The position numbers were made by a program, and so were the translations under genes. A stretch of 48,662 bases of DNA. Source: Acidimicrobiia bacterium. Lineage in GTDB: Bacteria; Actinomycetota; Acidimicrobiia; Acidimicrobiales; Poriferisodalaceae. How positions within the stretch are numbered: position 1 is the stretch's first letter; each line of letters opens with the position of its first letter. The stretch lies in NCBI GenBank assembly GCA_022826045.1, contig JAJDVQ010000027.1, positions 1 to 48,662 on the forward strand, read 5' to 3'. This document shows positions 24,202 to 31,350 of the stretch, piece after piece. Below the pieces are notes generated by a model. The model had not been told where the DNA came from, did no database searches, and saw nothing but the letters and a program-made list of their open reading frames with translations.

Positions 24202-24338
24202 ATGATGATCGACAATCGGGTCGCGAGCGCAGCGGAGGCCGTCGGGGAGATCGCCGACGGCGGGACGATCATGATCGGCGGCTTCGGCGAAGCCGGCAGC
24301 CCGATCGAGCTCGTCCACGCCCTGATCGACCACGGCGC
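24202..24338 (+). pseudogene. 3-oxoacid CoA-transferase subunit A, N-terminal fragment
   Basis: The first ~45 codons from ATG 24202/24205 encode a clear start of a 3-oxoacid CoA-transferase alpha subunit: VASAAEAVGEIADGGTIMIG, then GFGEAGSPIELVHALIDHG, matching the family's 'ADGxTIMxGGFG..GxPxxLI.AL' opening. The sequence then breaks at about 24338 and continues, in another frame, as a serpin fragment. The remaining ~170 residues of the subunit and any subunit B are absent. This is a non-functional remnant left at a deletion junction. Confidence 0.6.
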
Positions 24339-25082
24339 CTCGACGGCACCACTGCGGTCGGCATCATCAACGACTGGGCGTCACAGCGCACGCGTGGACT
24401 CATCTCGGCCATCGTCAGCCCCGGCACCGTCCAAGACCGGCAGCTCGTCTTGGTGAACACCGTGTAGCTCAAGGCCGACTGGTCGGAGCCGTTCCTCGCC
24501 GAGATGACCGAGAACGGCAGGTTCGTGACCGAGGACGGCCAGTCCGTGACGGCGCCGTTCATGCGCGACAAGGCACCGCGCGAGCGACGCTTTGTCCTGC
24601 TGGACGGCGCAGATGCCGTCGAGCTGCCCTATCTCGAGGGCGATCTGGCCATGTGGCTCATCGTTCCTGATCGTCACGATGGTCTCGAAGCCGCCGAAGC
24701 ATCGCTCGACGCCACATTCCTGGCCGGGCTGTCGCAGATTGCGCGGACAGGACGCGTCGACGTGACGATGCCGAAGTGGGAACAGACGCTGCCGCCCGCC
24801 GATCTCGTCGCGTGGCTGTGCCCGCAGGGATTCTGTGCGGGGGCGGGGTTCGACGGCATCGCTCCGGGCATCTTCCTGTCTGCTGCTGTGCACAGCGCCA
24901 AGGTGATCGTCGACGAGAAGGGCGCCGAAGCGGCGGCAGCCACGTCACTGCTGTTCCCGACCTCGGTACCGCCGCCGCCAGATCTCACCGTCGTCGCCGA
25001 TCTGCCCTTCGCGTGGGCGATCATCCACCGCGAGACACAGGCTGTCCTCTTCGTCGGGCGCCTCGTCAATCCGGCTGCGTGA
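24339..25082 (+). pseudogene. Serpin (serine protease inhibitor), 5'-truncated with a nonsense codon
   Basis: From 24339 the plus strand encodes the middle and C-terminus of a serpin: LDGTTAVGIINDWASQRTRG (the serpin 'INxWVxxxTxGxI' helix), QDRQLVLVNTV, an in-frame TAG at 24465-24467 where serpins have Tyr/Phe ('NAIYFKG'), then LKADWSEPF. The rest is intact: PYLEGDLAMWLIVPD, the reactive-loop hinge VDEKGAEAAAATS and the final PFAWAIIHRETQAVLFVGRL. The first ~150 residues are missing and the front is fused to a CoA-transferase fragment. Translation from ATG 24504 could give 192 residues, but these could not make the serpin fold. It is an inactivated gene. Serpins are uncommon in bacteria. Confidence 0.78.
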
Positions 25083-25129
25083 AGCCGGTCACCTGGGGGA
25101 TCTGGCTGAGCACAGTCGCCGTCCGGCCG

Positions 25130-25135
25130 TATGGT
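25130..25135 (+). promoter_or_regulatory. -10 box TATGGT for leaderless gene at 25143
   Basis: The TANNNT box ends 7 nt before ATG 25143. It supports that ATG over the one at 25131, which lies within the box. Confidence 0.5.
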
Positions 25136-25142
25136 GAGCGGC

Positions 25143-25607
25143 ATGCTGGCGCTGCTGATTCTCCTGCTCGTGTCGGTGCCGCTGGTGGAGCTCTACGTGA
25201 TCGTGCAAGTGGCCGGCGGTCTGGGCGTCGGCCAGACGATCCTGCTGCTGCTGCTGGCCGTCTCGGTCGTGGGCGCTTGGATGGTGCGCCGCTCCGGGCT
25301 CGGCGTACTGAACCAGATCCGCACCCGCCTCGAACGGGGGGAGCTGCCCGGCAACGAGCTGGTCGACGGGGTGCTGATCCTGGTTGCGGGCGCGCTCATG
25401 CTGACGCCGGGCTTTCTGACCGACGCGGTCGGCTTGGTATTGCTCTTCCCGCCGACCCGTATAGCCGTACGCTCGGTACTGGTGCGCCGATATTCCAAAC
25501 GCATCACGGCCGTCGGCTGGAGCGGCGGGACGGGCGCACCCCGTGGGCACCGCCGTCCGGGGCCCACCCTTGACGCCGACGCCTACTCGACAGACATGGA
25601 TGACTGA
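25143..25607 (+). CDS. FxsA-family membrane protein
   Basis: FxsA proteins are small inner-membrane proteins. The E. coli member relieves exclusion of phage T7 by the F plasmid. This 154-residue copy has the typical opening (MLALLILLLVSVPLVELYVI), the linker VGAWMVRRSGLGVLNQI, a conserved GELPGNELVDGVLILVAGAL and the LMLTPGFLTDAVGLVLLFPP segment, followed by a basic cytoplasmic tail. Three to four membrane helices are evident. It is followed 5 nt later by the SH3b protein gene, so the two are probably co-transcribed. Confidence 0.88.
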   Translation: MLALLILLLVSVPLVELYVIVQVAGGLGVGQTILLLLLAVSVVGAWMVRRSGLGVLNQIRTRLERGELPGNELVDGVLILVAGALMLTPGFLTDAVGLVLLFPPTRIAVRSVLVRRYSKRITAVGWSGGTGAPRGHRRPGPTLDADAYSTDMDD

Positions 25608-25612
25608 CGCGC

Positions 25613-26515
25613 ATGACCGATCCAACTCAATTCCCTGGTCCCCCAAACGGCGGTCGTCCGCCGGGTGACGGGCTCGTCGCGATGCGAGATCGGCTCCCGC
25701 TCGGCATCTCGCTGCTGGCGCTGGTCGTGGCGGTCGTCGCGCTGGTGCTCGCCGTCGACGACGGCGATGGCGGCGACACCCAGACAGCCGAGCCTGCAAC
25801 CTTGGCCGTGTCGACAGCGGCGCCGGCGCCGACCACGCCGACGGTGCGCACCACGACCACCCTGGGAACGGTTCAGACCCTGCCGCCCACCCCCACGACG
25901 GAGGCCGCACAGCAGATTGTCACGGCGACCACGACCGCCGAGGGCGACATGCCCGCCGATGAGCCCGGCCCGCTGGTGCTGTCGGTGGTCGGCATCGGCC
26001 ATGACAGCAACCTGAATCTGCGCAACGCTCCCGAGGGCCAGGTAATCGGCCGACTGGATTCGCAGGCGACCGGTCTCGTGCCCACCGGCACGACCCGCTC
26101 GCAGGCGGACACCCTCTGGCTTGAGGTGCAGTTAAACGAGACCGTCGGCTGGGTGAGCAGCGAGTATGTGGCGCCGCTGGGGACGTCGTCCGATATCACG
26201 CCGCAGATCGTCGCGATCTTGGGCGACTCGCCCAGCGCTGACACGCTGACGGGCCTCGGCCAGCTCGTGGCCAACGCGGTGGCACCTGCAGAACCCGAGC
26301 CGCGGGTGAGGATCTCGGGAGCGCCGGTGGCGGGCGTGGTCTCGGGGATCACGATGGACGTGGTCGGATCGCCCGATGACTCATTGCGTGGTCTGCGTCT
26401 GCGCGTGTTCGCCCAAGCAAGCGAAGACGGTGACGGCTACACGCTGCGCAACGTCGAGGGCACGCTGATGTGCTACATCGAGCGCGGCGTGAGCGCCGAG
26501 GGCTTCTGCAACTGA
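25613..26515 (+). CDS. Membrane-anchored SH3b-domain protein
   Basis: The 300-residue protein has a short cytoplasmic N-terminus, one membrane helix (LGISLLALVVAVVALVLAV), a long Thr/Ala/Pro-rich linker, then a bacterial SH3 domain at about 120-190 (LNLRNAPEGQVIGRL, VGWVSSEYVAPLG). The C-terminal part (VRISGAPVAGVVSGITMDVVG, ending MCYIERGVSAEGFCN) has a possible disulfide pair. SH3b domains often bind cell-wall peptides, so a surface or envelope role is likely. It is probably in an operon with the FxsA gene upstream. Confidence 0.72.
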   Translation: MTDPTQFPGPPNGGRPPGDGLVAMRDRLPLGISLLALVVAVVALVLAVDDGDGGDTQTAEPATLAVSTAAPAPTTPTVRTTTTLGTVQTLPPTPTTEAAQQIVTATTTAEGDMPADEPGPLVLSVVGIGHDSNLNLRNAPEGQVIGRLDSQATGLVPTGTTRSQADTLWLEVQLNETVGWVSSEYVAPLGTSSDITPQIVAILGDSPSADTLTGLGQLVANAVAPAEPEPRVRISGAPVAGVVSGITMDVVGSPDDSLRGLRLRVFAQASEDGDGYTLRNVEGTLMCYIERGVSAEGFCN

Positions 26516-26567
26516 GTTCCGCTCCGGAGCGCTGCTGCTCGGCAGTTCGGGTCGTGCGGGCCCGCGA

Positions 26568-27545
26568 ATGACACCGTGGATCCGCGTCGGCCTCTCCGGC
26601 TGGGTCGGGGTTATCGCCATCGGCGTGGTGACGGCAGTGCTCGGCGCGACCGTCTATCCCGACATCGACCATCCGCTGGTCGGGACCCCCTACGGCATGG
26701 CGCTGGGCGCGTGCGCCGCGCTGGCAGCTCTGTGCTGGATGGCATCGATCGTGACGCGGGACGCCTCGTGGGTGGACCGGCTGTGGTCGATCGTGCCGGC
26801 GCTGTACTGCGGGATCGTGCTCGCCGATGTGGGATTCGGCTCGGCCCGGGTCGCCGTGATGACAGCGCTGGCGTGCGTATGGGGAGCACGGCTCACCTTC
26901 AACCTCATCCGCCGGGGAGGGTGGCGGCGCGGCAGCGAGGACTACCGATGGACCTATCTCCGAGAGCAGATCAGCCAGCGCGGAGTCTTCGGCCGACGGA
27001 TCGGCGAGGCGGGCTTCCAGACATTCAACGTACTCTTCGTGTCGTTCGGCCAGATGGCGCTCGTCTGGCTGTTCACGTCGCCGGTGCACCAAGCGTGGCA
27101 GCACGCCGACGCGCCCCTGGGCTGGCTGGACTACGTCGCGATGGTGGCGTTCGTGGTGCTGCTGGTGCTCGAGACCATCGCCGACGAGCAGGTGTGGCGG
27201 TTCCAGCAGAACAAGGCACGCCTTGTGGCCGAGGGGGCCGAGGTGGAGCGGCCGTTCCTCACCGAGGGGCTGTTCCGCTACTGCCGCCATCCCAACTGCA
27301 CCTGCGAGCAGGCCATGTGGATCGTGTTCTACCTGTTCGCGATCTCGGCGTCGGGCCGGCTGTGGCACTGGACCGGACTGGGCTGGGTGATCCTGCTGCT
27401 GCTGTTCGCTGTCTCGACAAGGCTCACTGAGAAGATCTCGTCCGAGAGGTACCCCGCCTACAGCCGCTACCAGGCTGCGGTGCCGATGTTCGTGCCCAAC
27501 CCGCTCAACCCGAGGCGGCGGCGGGCGCAGCCGGTGTACCTGTAG
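26568..27545 (+). CDS. DUF1295 membrane protein (steroid 5-alpha reductase-like)
   Basis: The 325-residue polytopic protein has about seven hydrophobic segments and the DUF1295 hallmarks: WVDRLWSIVPALYC, CVWGARLTFNLIRRGGW, the DYRW segment, a FRYCRHPNCTCEQAMW motif near the end, and a C-terminal ERYPAYSRYQ. DUF1295 proteins belong to the steroid 5-alpha-reductase/isoprenylcysteine methyltransferase-like group, which reduce or methylate lipids using NADPH or SAM. The substrate here is unknown. It lies 52 nt after the SH3b gene in the same direction. Confidence 0.85.
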   Translation: MTPWIRVGLSGWVGVIAIGVVTAVLGATVYPDIDHPLVGTPYGMALGACAALAALCWMASIVTRDASWVDRLWSIVPALYCGIVLADVGFGSARVAVMTALACVWGARLTFNLIRRGGWRRGSEDYRWTYLREQISQRGVFGRRIGEAGFQTFNVLFVSFGQMALVWLFTSPVHQAWQHADAPLGWLDYVAMVAFVVLLVLETIADEQVWRFQQNKARLVAEGAEVERPFLTEGLFRYCRHPNCTCEQAMWIVFYLFAISASGRLWHWTGLGWVILLLLFAVSTRLTEKISSERYPAYSRYQAAVPMFVPNPLNPRRRRAQPVYL

Positions 27546-27550
27546 TTCAG

Positions 27551-27955
27551 CTAGGCGGGATCGGGCATCTCGGCGGTGCCGTAGCCCCCGTCCACCACGC
27601 CTTCGGTGAAGAAGGCCTCCCACCACAGGCCGTTGGGATCGGTGACCCACGACTTGTGCTGGAGCTGATAGCCGCACACCAAGTCGTCCTGGTCGGACCG
27701 GGGCAAGGCGGCCGCATCGATGTGGGAACGCAGGTCGGTGAGCTCGTCGTGCGTTTCCACCTGGATGCCGTAGTGGGCCGAGCCGACCGGCCCGTCGCCG
27801 TGGGTGTCGAGCGAGAAGTTGACCCGGGGATCGTCGAGCATCCACTTGGCGTAATCGGCGCGCCGCATCGTGGGCTCGCAACCGAACAGCCGGGTGTAGA
27901 ACTCGATCGACTCGTCGAGGTCGTCGACCTGCAAACCGATGTGCATGCGCCGCAT
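27551..27955 (-). CDS. ArsI/CadI-like VOC protein
   Basis: The 134-residue VOC protein resembles the ArsI/CadI group, which cleaves C-As bonds or is induced by cadmium. It has MRRMHIGLQVDDLDESIEFY, FGCEPTMRRADYAKWMLDDP, RVNFSLDT, GIQVETHDEL and WVTDPNGLWWEAFFT. ArsI uses a vicinal Cys pair to bind arsenic. Here only one Cys is present at that place (DLVCGYQLQHKSWV), so arsenic-lyase activity is doubtful. ATG 27955 is supported by a TANNNT box (TATCGT) exactly 7 nt upstream. The frame stays open upstream without conservation. Confidence 0.75.
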   Translation of the reverse strand: MRRMHIGLQVDDLDESIEFYTRLFGCEPTMRRADYAKWMLDDPRVNFSLDTHGDGPVGSAHYGIQVETHDELTDLRSHIDAAALPRSDQDDLVCGYQLQHKSWVTDPNGLWWEAFFTEGVVDGGYGTAEMPDPA

Positions 27956-27962
27956 GGCTCGA

Positions 27963-27968
27963 ACGATA
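27963..27968 (-). promoter_or_regulatory. -10 box TATCGT for leaderless gene at 27955
   Basis: The TANNNT box on the minus strand ends 7 nt before ATG 27955. Confidence 0.5.
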
Positions 27969-28148
27969 GGGCGCGGCATGGCTCGCACGAAAGGACACTG
28001 CCGGACGTATGTCTGGCCCGAATGGTGCTGACCGGCATCCGGCGATGTGGCGGGTACTGCGATGGCCCTCGCGTGCAGTTCTTGCGGCAGACTCTTCGGC
28101 GCTGCCGACGCGCTGCCCGTCGCGTCGCCAGCAGGAGCAACACCCACG

Positions 28149-29096
28149 ATGCCGTATGCGACCGTCAACACGTTCAATTCGACCGGGTCTGAAGCTGGCC
28201 TGCAATCCGATCCGAAACAGATCGAGCTCTACTACGAGACCCACGGCGACCGGGCCGACCCGGCGCTGCTGCTGGTGAACGGGTACTCGTCGCAGATTCT
28301 GGGTTGGTATCCCGGCTTCCGGGAGCAGCTCGCCGAGCGGGGACGGTTCGTTGTGAGCTTCGACAACCGTGATGTCGGCCTGTCGACGCACCTGGACGGC
28401 ATCGACGTGGACCTCGGTGCGGTGAGCAAGGCCGCCGTGAAGGCTGCGGCCGCCGGTGAGCCCATGCCGACCGTGCCGTACACACTGTCCGACTTCGCCG
28501 ATGACGCCGTCGGGCTGCTCGACCATCTGGGCATCGGGGCGGCGCACATCGCCGGAGTGTCGATGGGCGGGATGATCGTGCAGCAGATGGCGATCGATCA
28601 CCCCGACCGGGTGCTGTCGATGACGTCGATCATGTCCACGACCCGCGAGCCGGGCTACTTCGAGGCCACGCCGGAGGCCACGGCGGCACTGACGACACCG
28701 CCGCCGCCCGACCGCGAGGGGTACATCGCGGCCAGCGTCGCTTCTCGCAAGATCAGCTCCAGCCCCCGCCACTTCGACCCCGACCAGGCGGCCGAGATGG
28801 TGGCCGCCTCGTACGACCGCATGTACTACCCCGAGGGTCTCCCCCGGCAGATGGCGGCCGTGCGGTGCTCGCCGCTCGGGGTCGAGGCGCTGCGCCGGCT
28901 GGGCGTGCCGACGCTGGTGATCCACGGCCGTGACGACCCGCTGATCATGCCGAACGGCGGTGAGCGCACGGCCGAACTCGTGCCGGGGGCAAACCTGCTG
29001 ATGGTGGGCGACATGGGCCACGACCTGCCGAAGCCGCTGTGGCCGATCCTGATCGATGCGATCATCAGCCACACTGCCCACGCGGAGACATCATGA
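28149..29096 (+). CDS. Alpha/beta-fold hydrolase
   Basis: This 315-residue hydrolase has an oxyanion-strand motif LLLVNGYSSQILGWYP (NGY in place of the common HG), the nucleophile elbow GVSMGGM, a catalytic Asp candidate in HGRDDPLI and the His in GDMGHDLP. It matches the esterase/aclacinomycin methylesterase-like subgroup. I chose ATG 28149 because conserved sequence follows. A longer frame from 28047 is possible. Its stop overlaps the FMN reductase start as ATGA, so this is the first gene of a three-gene operon with an FMN reductase and an FAD monooxygenase. Confidence 0.85.
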   Translation: MPYATVNTFNSTGSEAGLQSDPKQIELYYETHGDRADPALLLVNGYSSQILGWYPGFREQLAERGRFVVSFDNRDVGLSTHLDGIDVDLGAVSKAAVKAAAAGEPMPTVPYTLSDFADDAVGLLDHLGIGAAHIAGVSMGGMIVQQMAIDHPDRVLSMTSIMSTTREPGYFEATPEATAALTTPPPPDREGYIAASVASRKISSSPRHFDPDQAAEMVAASYDRMYYPEGLPRQMAAVRCSPLGVEALRRLGVPTLVIHGRDDPLIMPNGGERTAELVPGANLLMVGDMGHDLPKPLWPILIDAIISHTAHAETS

Positions 29097-29659
29097 AACT
29101 CTTGGCCTTTGCCGCCTCCAACAGCAGCCAGTCGATCAACCGTCAGCTTGTCGACTACGCCATCGGGCTGCTTGCCGACGGCGAGATCGAGGGCGTGCCG
29201 GCCGGTGCACTGGAGATCAGCACGCTCGACCTGAACGACTTCGAGATGCCGATCTACAGCATCGATCGGCAGGAGGCGGGTGGCATCCCGCAGGCGGCGC
29301 ACGACTTCTACAACACGCTCGGGGCGGCGGATGCGCTGCTGATCTCGTTCGCCGAGCACAACGGCTCGTACACGGTTGCGTTCAAGAACGTCTTCGACTG
29401 GGCGTCGCGGATCGACATGCGGGTGTACCACGACAAGCCGATAGTGATGCTGTCGACGTCGCCCGGCGGCGGCGGTGGCGGGTTCGTGCTGCGGACCGCC
29501 GGTCACCTGGCCGGATACTTCGGCAACGAGGTGCTGGCCAGCCTGTCCGTCCCTCGGTTCGGCGAGAACTTCGACACCGAAGCGGGTGTTCTGTCCAACT
29601 CCGAGCTCGATACTGAGCTGCGGAAGGCCTTGGCCACGCTGTCTGGGCTGTTGCCCTAA
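29093..29659 (+). CDS. NADPH-dependent FMN reductase
   Basis: The 188-residue flavodoxin-like protein begins with the FMN-phosphate loop (LAFAASNSSQSINRQL) and contains ALLISFAEHNGSYTVAFKNVFDW (the 'PEYNGS..LKN.iDW' motif) and PGGGGGGFVLR. It supplies reduced FMN or acts as a quinone/azo reductase. It overlaps the upstream hydrolase by ATGA and precedes a flavin monooxygenase by 7 nt. A role in supplying reductant or detoxifying a quinone made by that monooxygenase is plausible but unproven. Confidence 0.87.
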   Translation: MKLLAFAASNSSQSINRQLVDYAIGLLADGEIEGVPAGALEISTLDLNDFEMPIYSIDRQEAGGIPQAAHDFYNTLGAADALLISFAEHNGSYTVAFKNVFDWASRIDMRVYHDKPIVMLSTSPGGGGGGFVLRTAGHLAGYFGNEVLASLSVPRFGENFDTEAGVLSNSELDTELRKALATLSGLLP

Positions 29660-29666
29660 TACGCCC

Positions 29667-31277
29667 GTGACTGACACCACCGTGCTCATCGCGGGTGCGG
29701 GACCGGCGGGGCTGTCGATGGCGATCCTGCTCGGGCGCCTTGGTCTCGACTCGATCGTTGTGGAGCGTCGCAGCGGCATCAACCCTCATCCCCGGGCACG
29801 GTCGGTCAACGTGCGAACGGCCGAGCTGATGCGCCAGTGGGATGTGCTCGATGAGATCGAGGCCGCGAGTCTTCCCCTGCCGTGGACTGAACAGTTCGTG
29901 TACTGCGAGACGCTGGCGGGCACCGAGATCGGCCGTGTGATCACGGGTGTGCAGCCGGTGGTGGACGGCGTGGAGCTGTCGCCGGCGCCGTGGCTGCTGA
30001 CGTCGCAGGACCGGATCGAGGAAATCCTGCTGCGCCGGCTGGCGGACATGGGCGAGGTGCAGATCTGCTGGGACACCGAGCTTCTCGAAGTGGCCCAGCG
30101 CGGCGATCAGGTGACAGCCGAAGTGCGCGGACCATCGGGCACGCGGCACCTGACGGCGCGCTGGCTGGTCGGTGCCGACGGGGCGGCGTCGAGCGTGCGG
30201 CGAAGCCTCGACATCGAGATGGACGGCATCGCCAGCTTCGGCACCATGATCAACTGCCAGTTCTACGCCGACCTGGGCCCGTGGACCGATCATCGCCCCG
30301 CTGCCCTGTACTGGACCACGAGCCCGGCCCGCAACGTGTTCCAGAAGATCGACGTCAACAACCGTTGGCTGTGCCAGCTCAACTACGACCCGTCGATGCA
30401 CCGGGCGGAGGACTTCAACACGGAGGTGGCGGCAGAGTGGATCCGGCGTTCGATCGGGCCGGATCTTCCCGACGACTTCGACCTGCGGGTCACCGATGTC
30501 ATCCCCTGGGTCATGTCGTCGACGGTGGCCGAGCGTTTCCGGGACGGGCGGGTGTTCCTGATCGGCGATGCGGCGCACCAGCTGCCGCCGACAGGCGGCT
30601 TCGGCATGAACACGGCGGTGCAAGACGCCCACAACCTGGCGTGGAAGTTCGCGGCGGTGGCCGGCGGCCATGCCGGCGAGGGGCTGCTCGACACCTACGA
30701 GACCGAACGGGCGCCGGTCGCCCAGTACAACGCTGACCGGTCTCGTGAGAATTCCCGGAGCGTGGGGCGGATCCGGCGGTTGGTCGAGTCGGGCACGGCG
30801 ACCGTCGAGCAGAAGCGGGAGGCCTTGCGAGCCTCCACGCAGTACGGCAACTGGCTCGGGATGGACTTGGGGCTGCGGTACGACGAGGGGTGCCTGATTC
30901 CTGACGGCACTGAGCCTCCGCAGGTGGATGACCCGGTTTCCGAGTATGTGCCGACGGCCCGGCCGGGACACCGCGCTCCCCATGTGCCGATCGATCTCGA
31001 CGGGGCCACGTCAACTCTGGATCTCTACGACACGCAGTTCGTGCTGCTGTGCGGTGCCGACGTCGACACCGAGGCAGAAGCCTGCACACACCCAGCGCTG
31101 CGTGTGCTGCAGCTCGACGCCCATCTGGAAGATCCGGAAGGACGGCTGGCTAGTGCCCACGGCATCGGCCGGGTAGGTGCCGTGCTGGTGCGGCCCGACG
31201 GCCATGTCGCGTGGCGGGATCCGCAGGCGACAGGCGGTGCCGCAATCGCGGCGCTCGACAGCCTGCTCAGGCGCTGA
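29667..31277 (+). CDS. FAD-dependent aromatic-ring monooxygenase
   Basis: A 536-residue class A flavoprotein hydroxylase similar to phenol hydroxylase, MhpA and polyketide-modifying oxygenases. It has the GAGPAGLSMAILLGRLG dinucleotide motif, the early Arg-rich RARSVNVRTAELM, the DG motif (LVGADGAASSVRRSL), the GD motif (VFLIGDAAHQLPPTGGFGMN) and a thioredoxin-like C-terminal domain (STLDLYDTQFVLL, VLVRPDGHVAWRD). It uses NAD(P)H and O2 to hydroxylate an aromatic or enol substrate. GTG 29667 starts right before the first strand. It is the last gene of the hydrolase-reductase-monooxygenase operon. Confidence 0.88.
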   Translation: MTDTTVLIAGAGPAGLSMAILLGRLGLDSIVVERRSGINPHPRARSVNVRTAELMRQWDVLDEIEAASLPLPWTEQFVYCETLAGTEIGRVITGVQPVVDGVELSPAPWLLTSQDRIEEILLRRLADMGEVQICWDTELLEVAQRGDQVTAEVRGPSGTRHLTARWLVGADGAASSVRRSLDIEMDGIASFGTMINCQFYADLGPWTDHRPAALYWTTSPARNVFQKIDVNNRWLCQLNYDPSMHRAEDFNTEVAAEWIRRSIGPDLPDDFDLRVTDVIPWVMSSTVAERFRDGRVFLIGDAAHQLPPTGGFGMNTAVQDAHNLAWKFAAVAGGHAGEGLLDTYETERAPVAQYNADRSRENSRSVGRIRRLVESGTATVEQKREALRASTQYGNWLGMDLGLRYDEGCLIPDGTEPPQVDDPVSEYVPTARPGHRAPHVPIDLDGATSTLDLYDTQFVLLCGADVDTEAEACTHPALRVLQLDAHLEDPEGRLASAHGIGRVGAVLVRPDGHVAWRDPQATGGAAIAALDSLLRR

Positions 31278-31304
31278 TGCCTAGCCACGAGCCGAACTCG
31301 ATTG

Positions 31305-31327
31305 CGGCTCCGCGTCGCGAGGAGCCG
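31305..31327 (+). terminator. Possible terminator hairpin after the monooxygenase gene
   Basis: CGGCTCC and GGAGCCG form a 7-bp stem around a 9-nt loop, followed by GTTTC on the plus strand. It lies between two convergent stops (31277 and 31351). The lack of a real T run makes it only moderately convincing. Confidence 0.4.
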
Positions 31328-31350
31328 GTTTCGGGGATCGCGGCGTCAGG

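Noticed and set aside
26349..29081. A 910-residue minus-strand open frame
   Set aside because: It lies antisense over three recognisable genes (SH3b, DUF1295, hydrolase). Its translation is Arg/His-rich with no domain, as expected for the opposite strand of GC-rich coding DNA.
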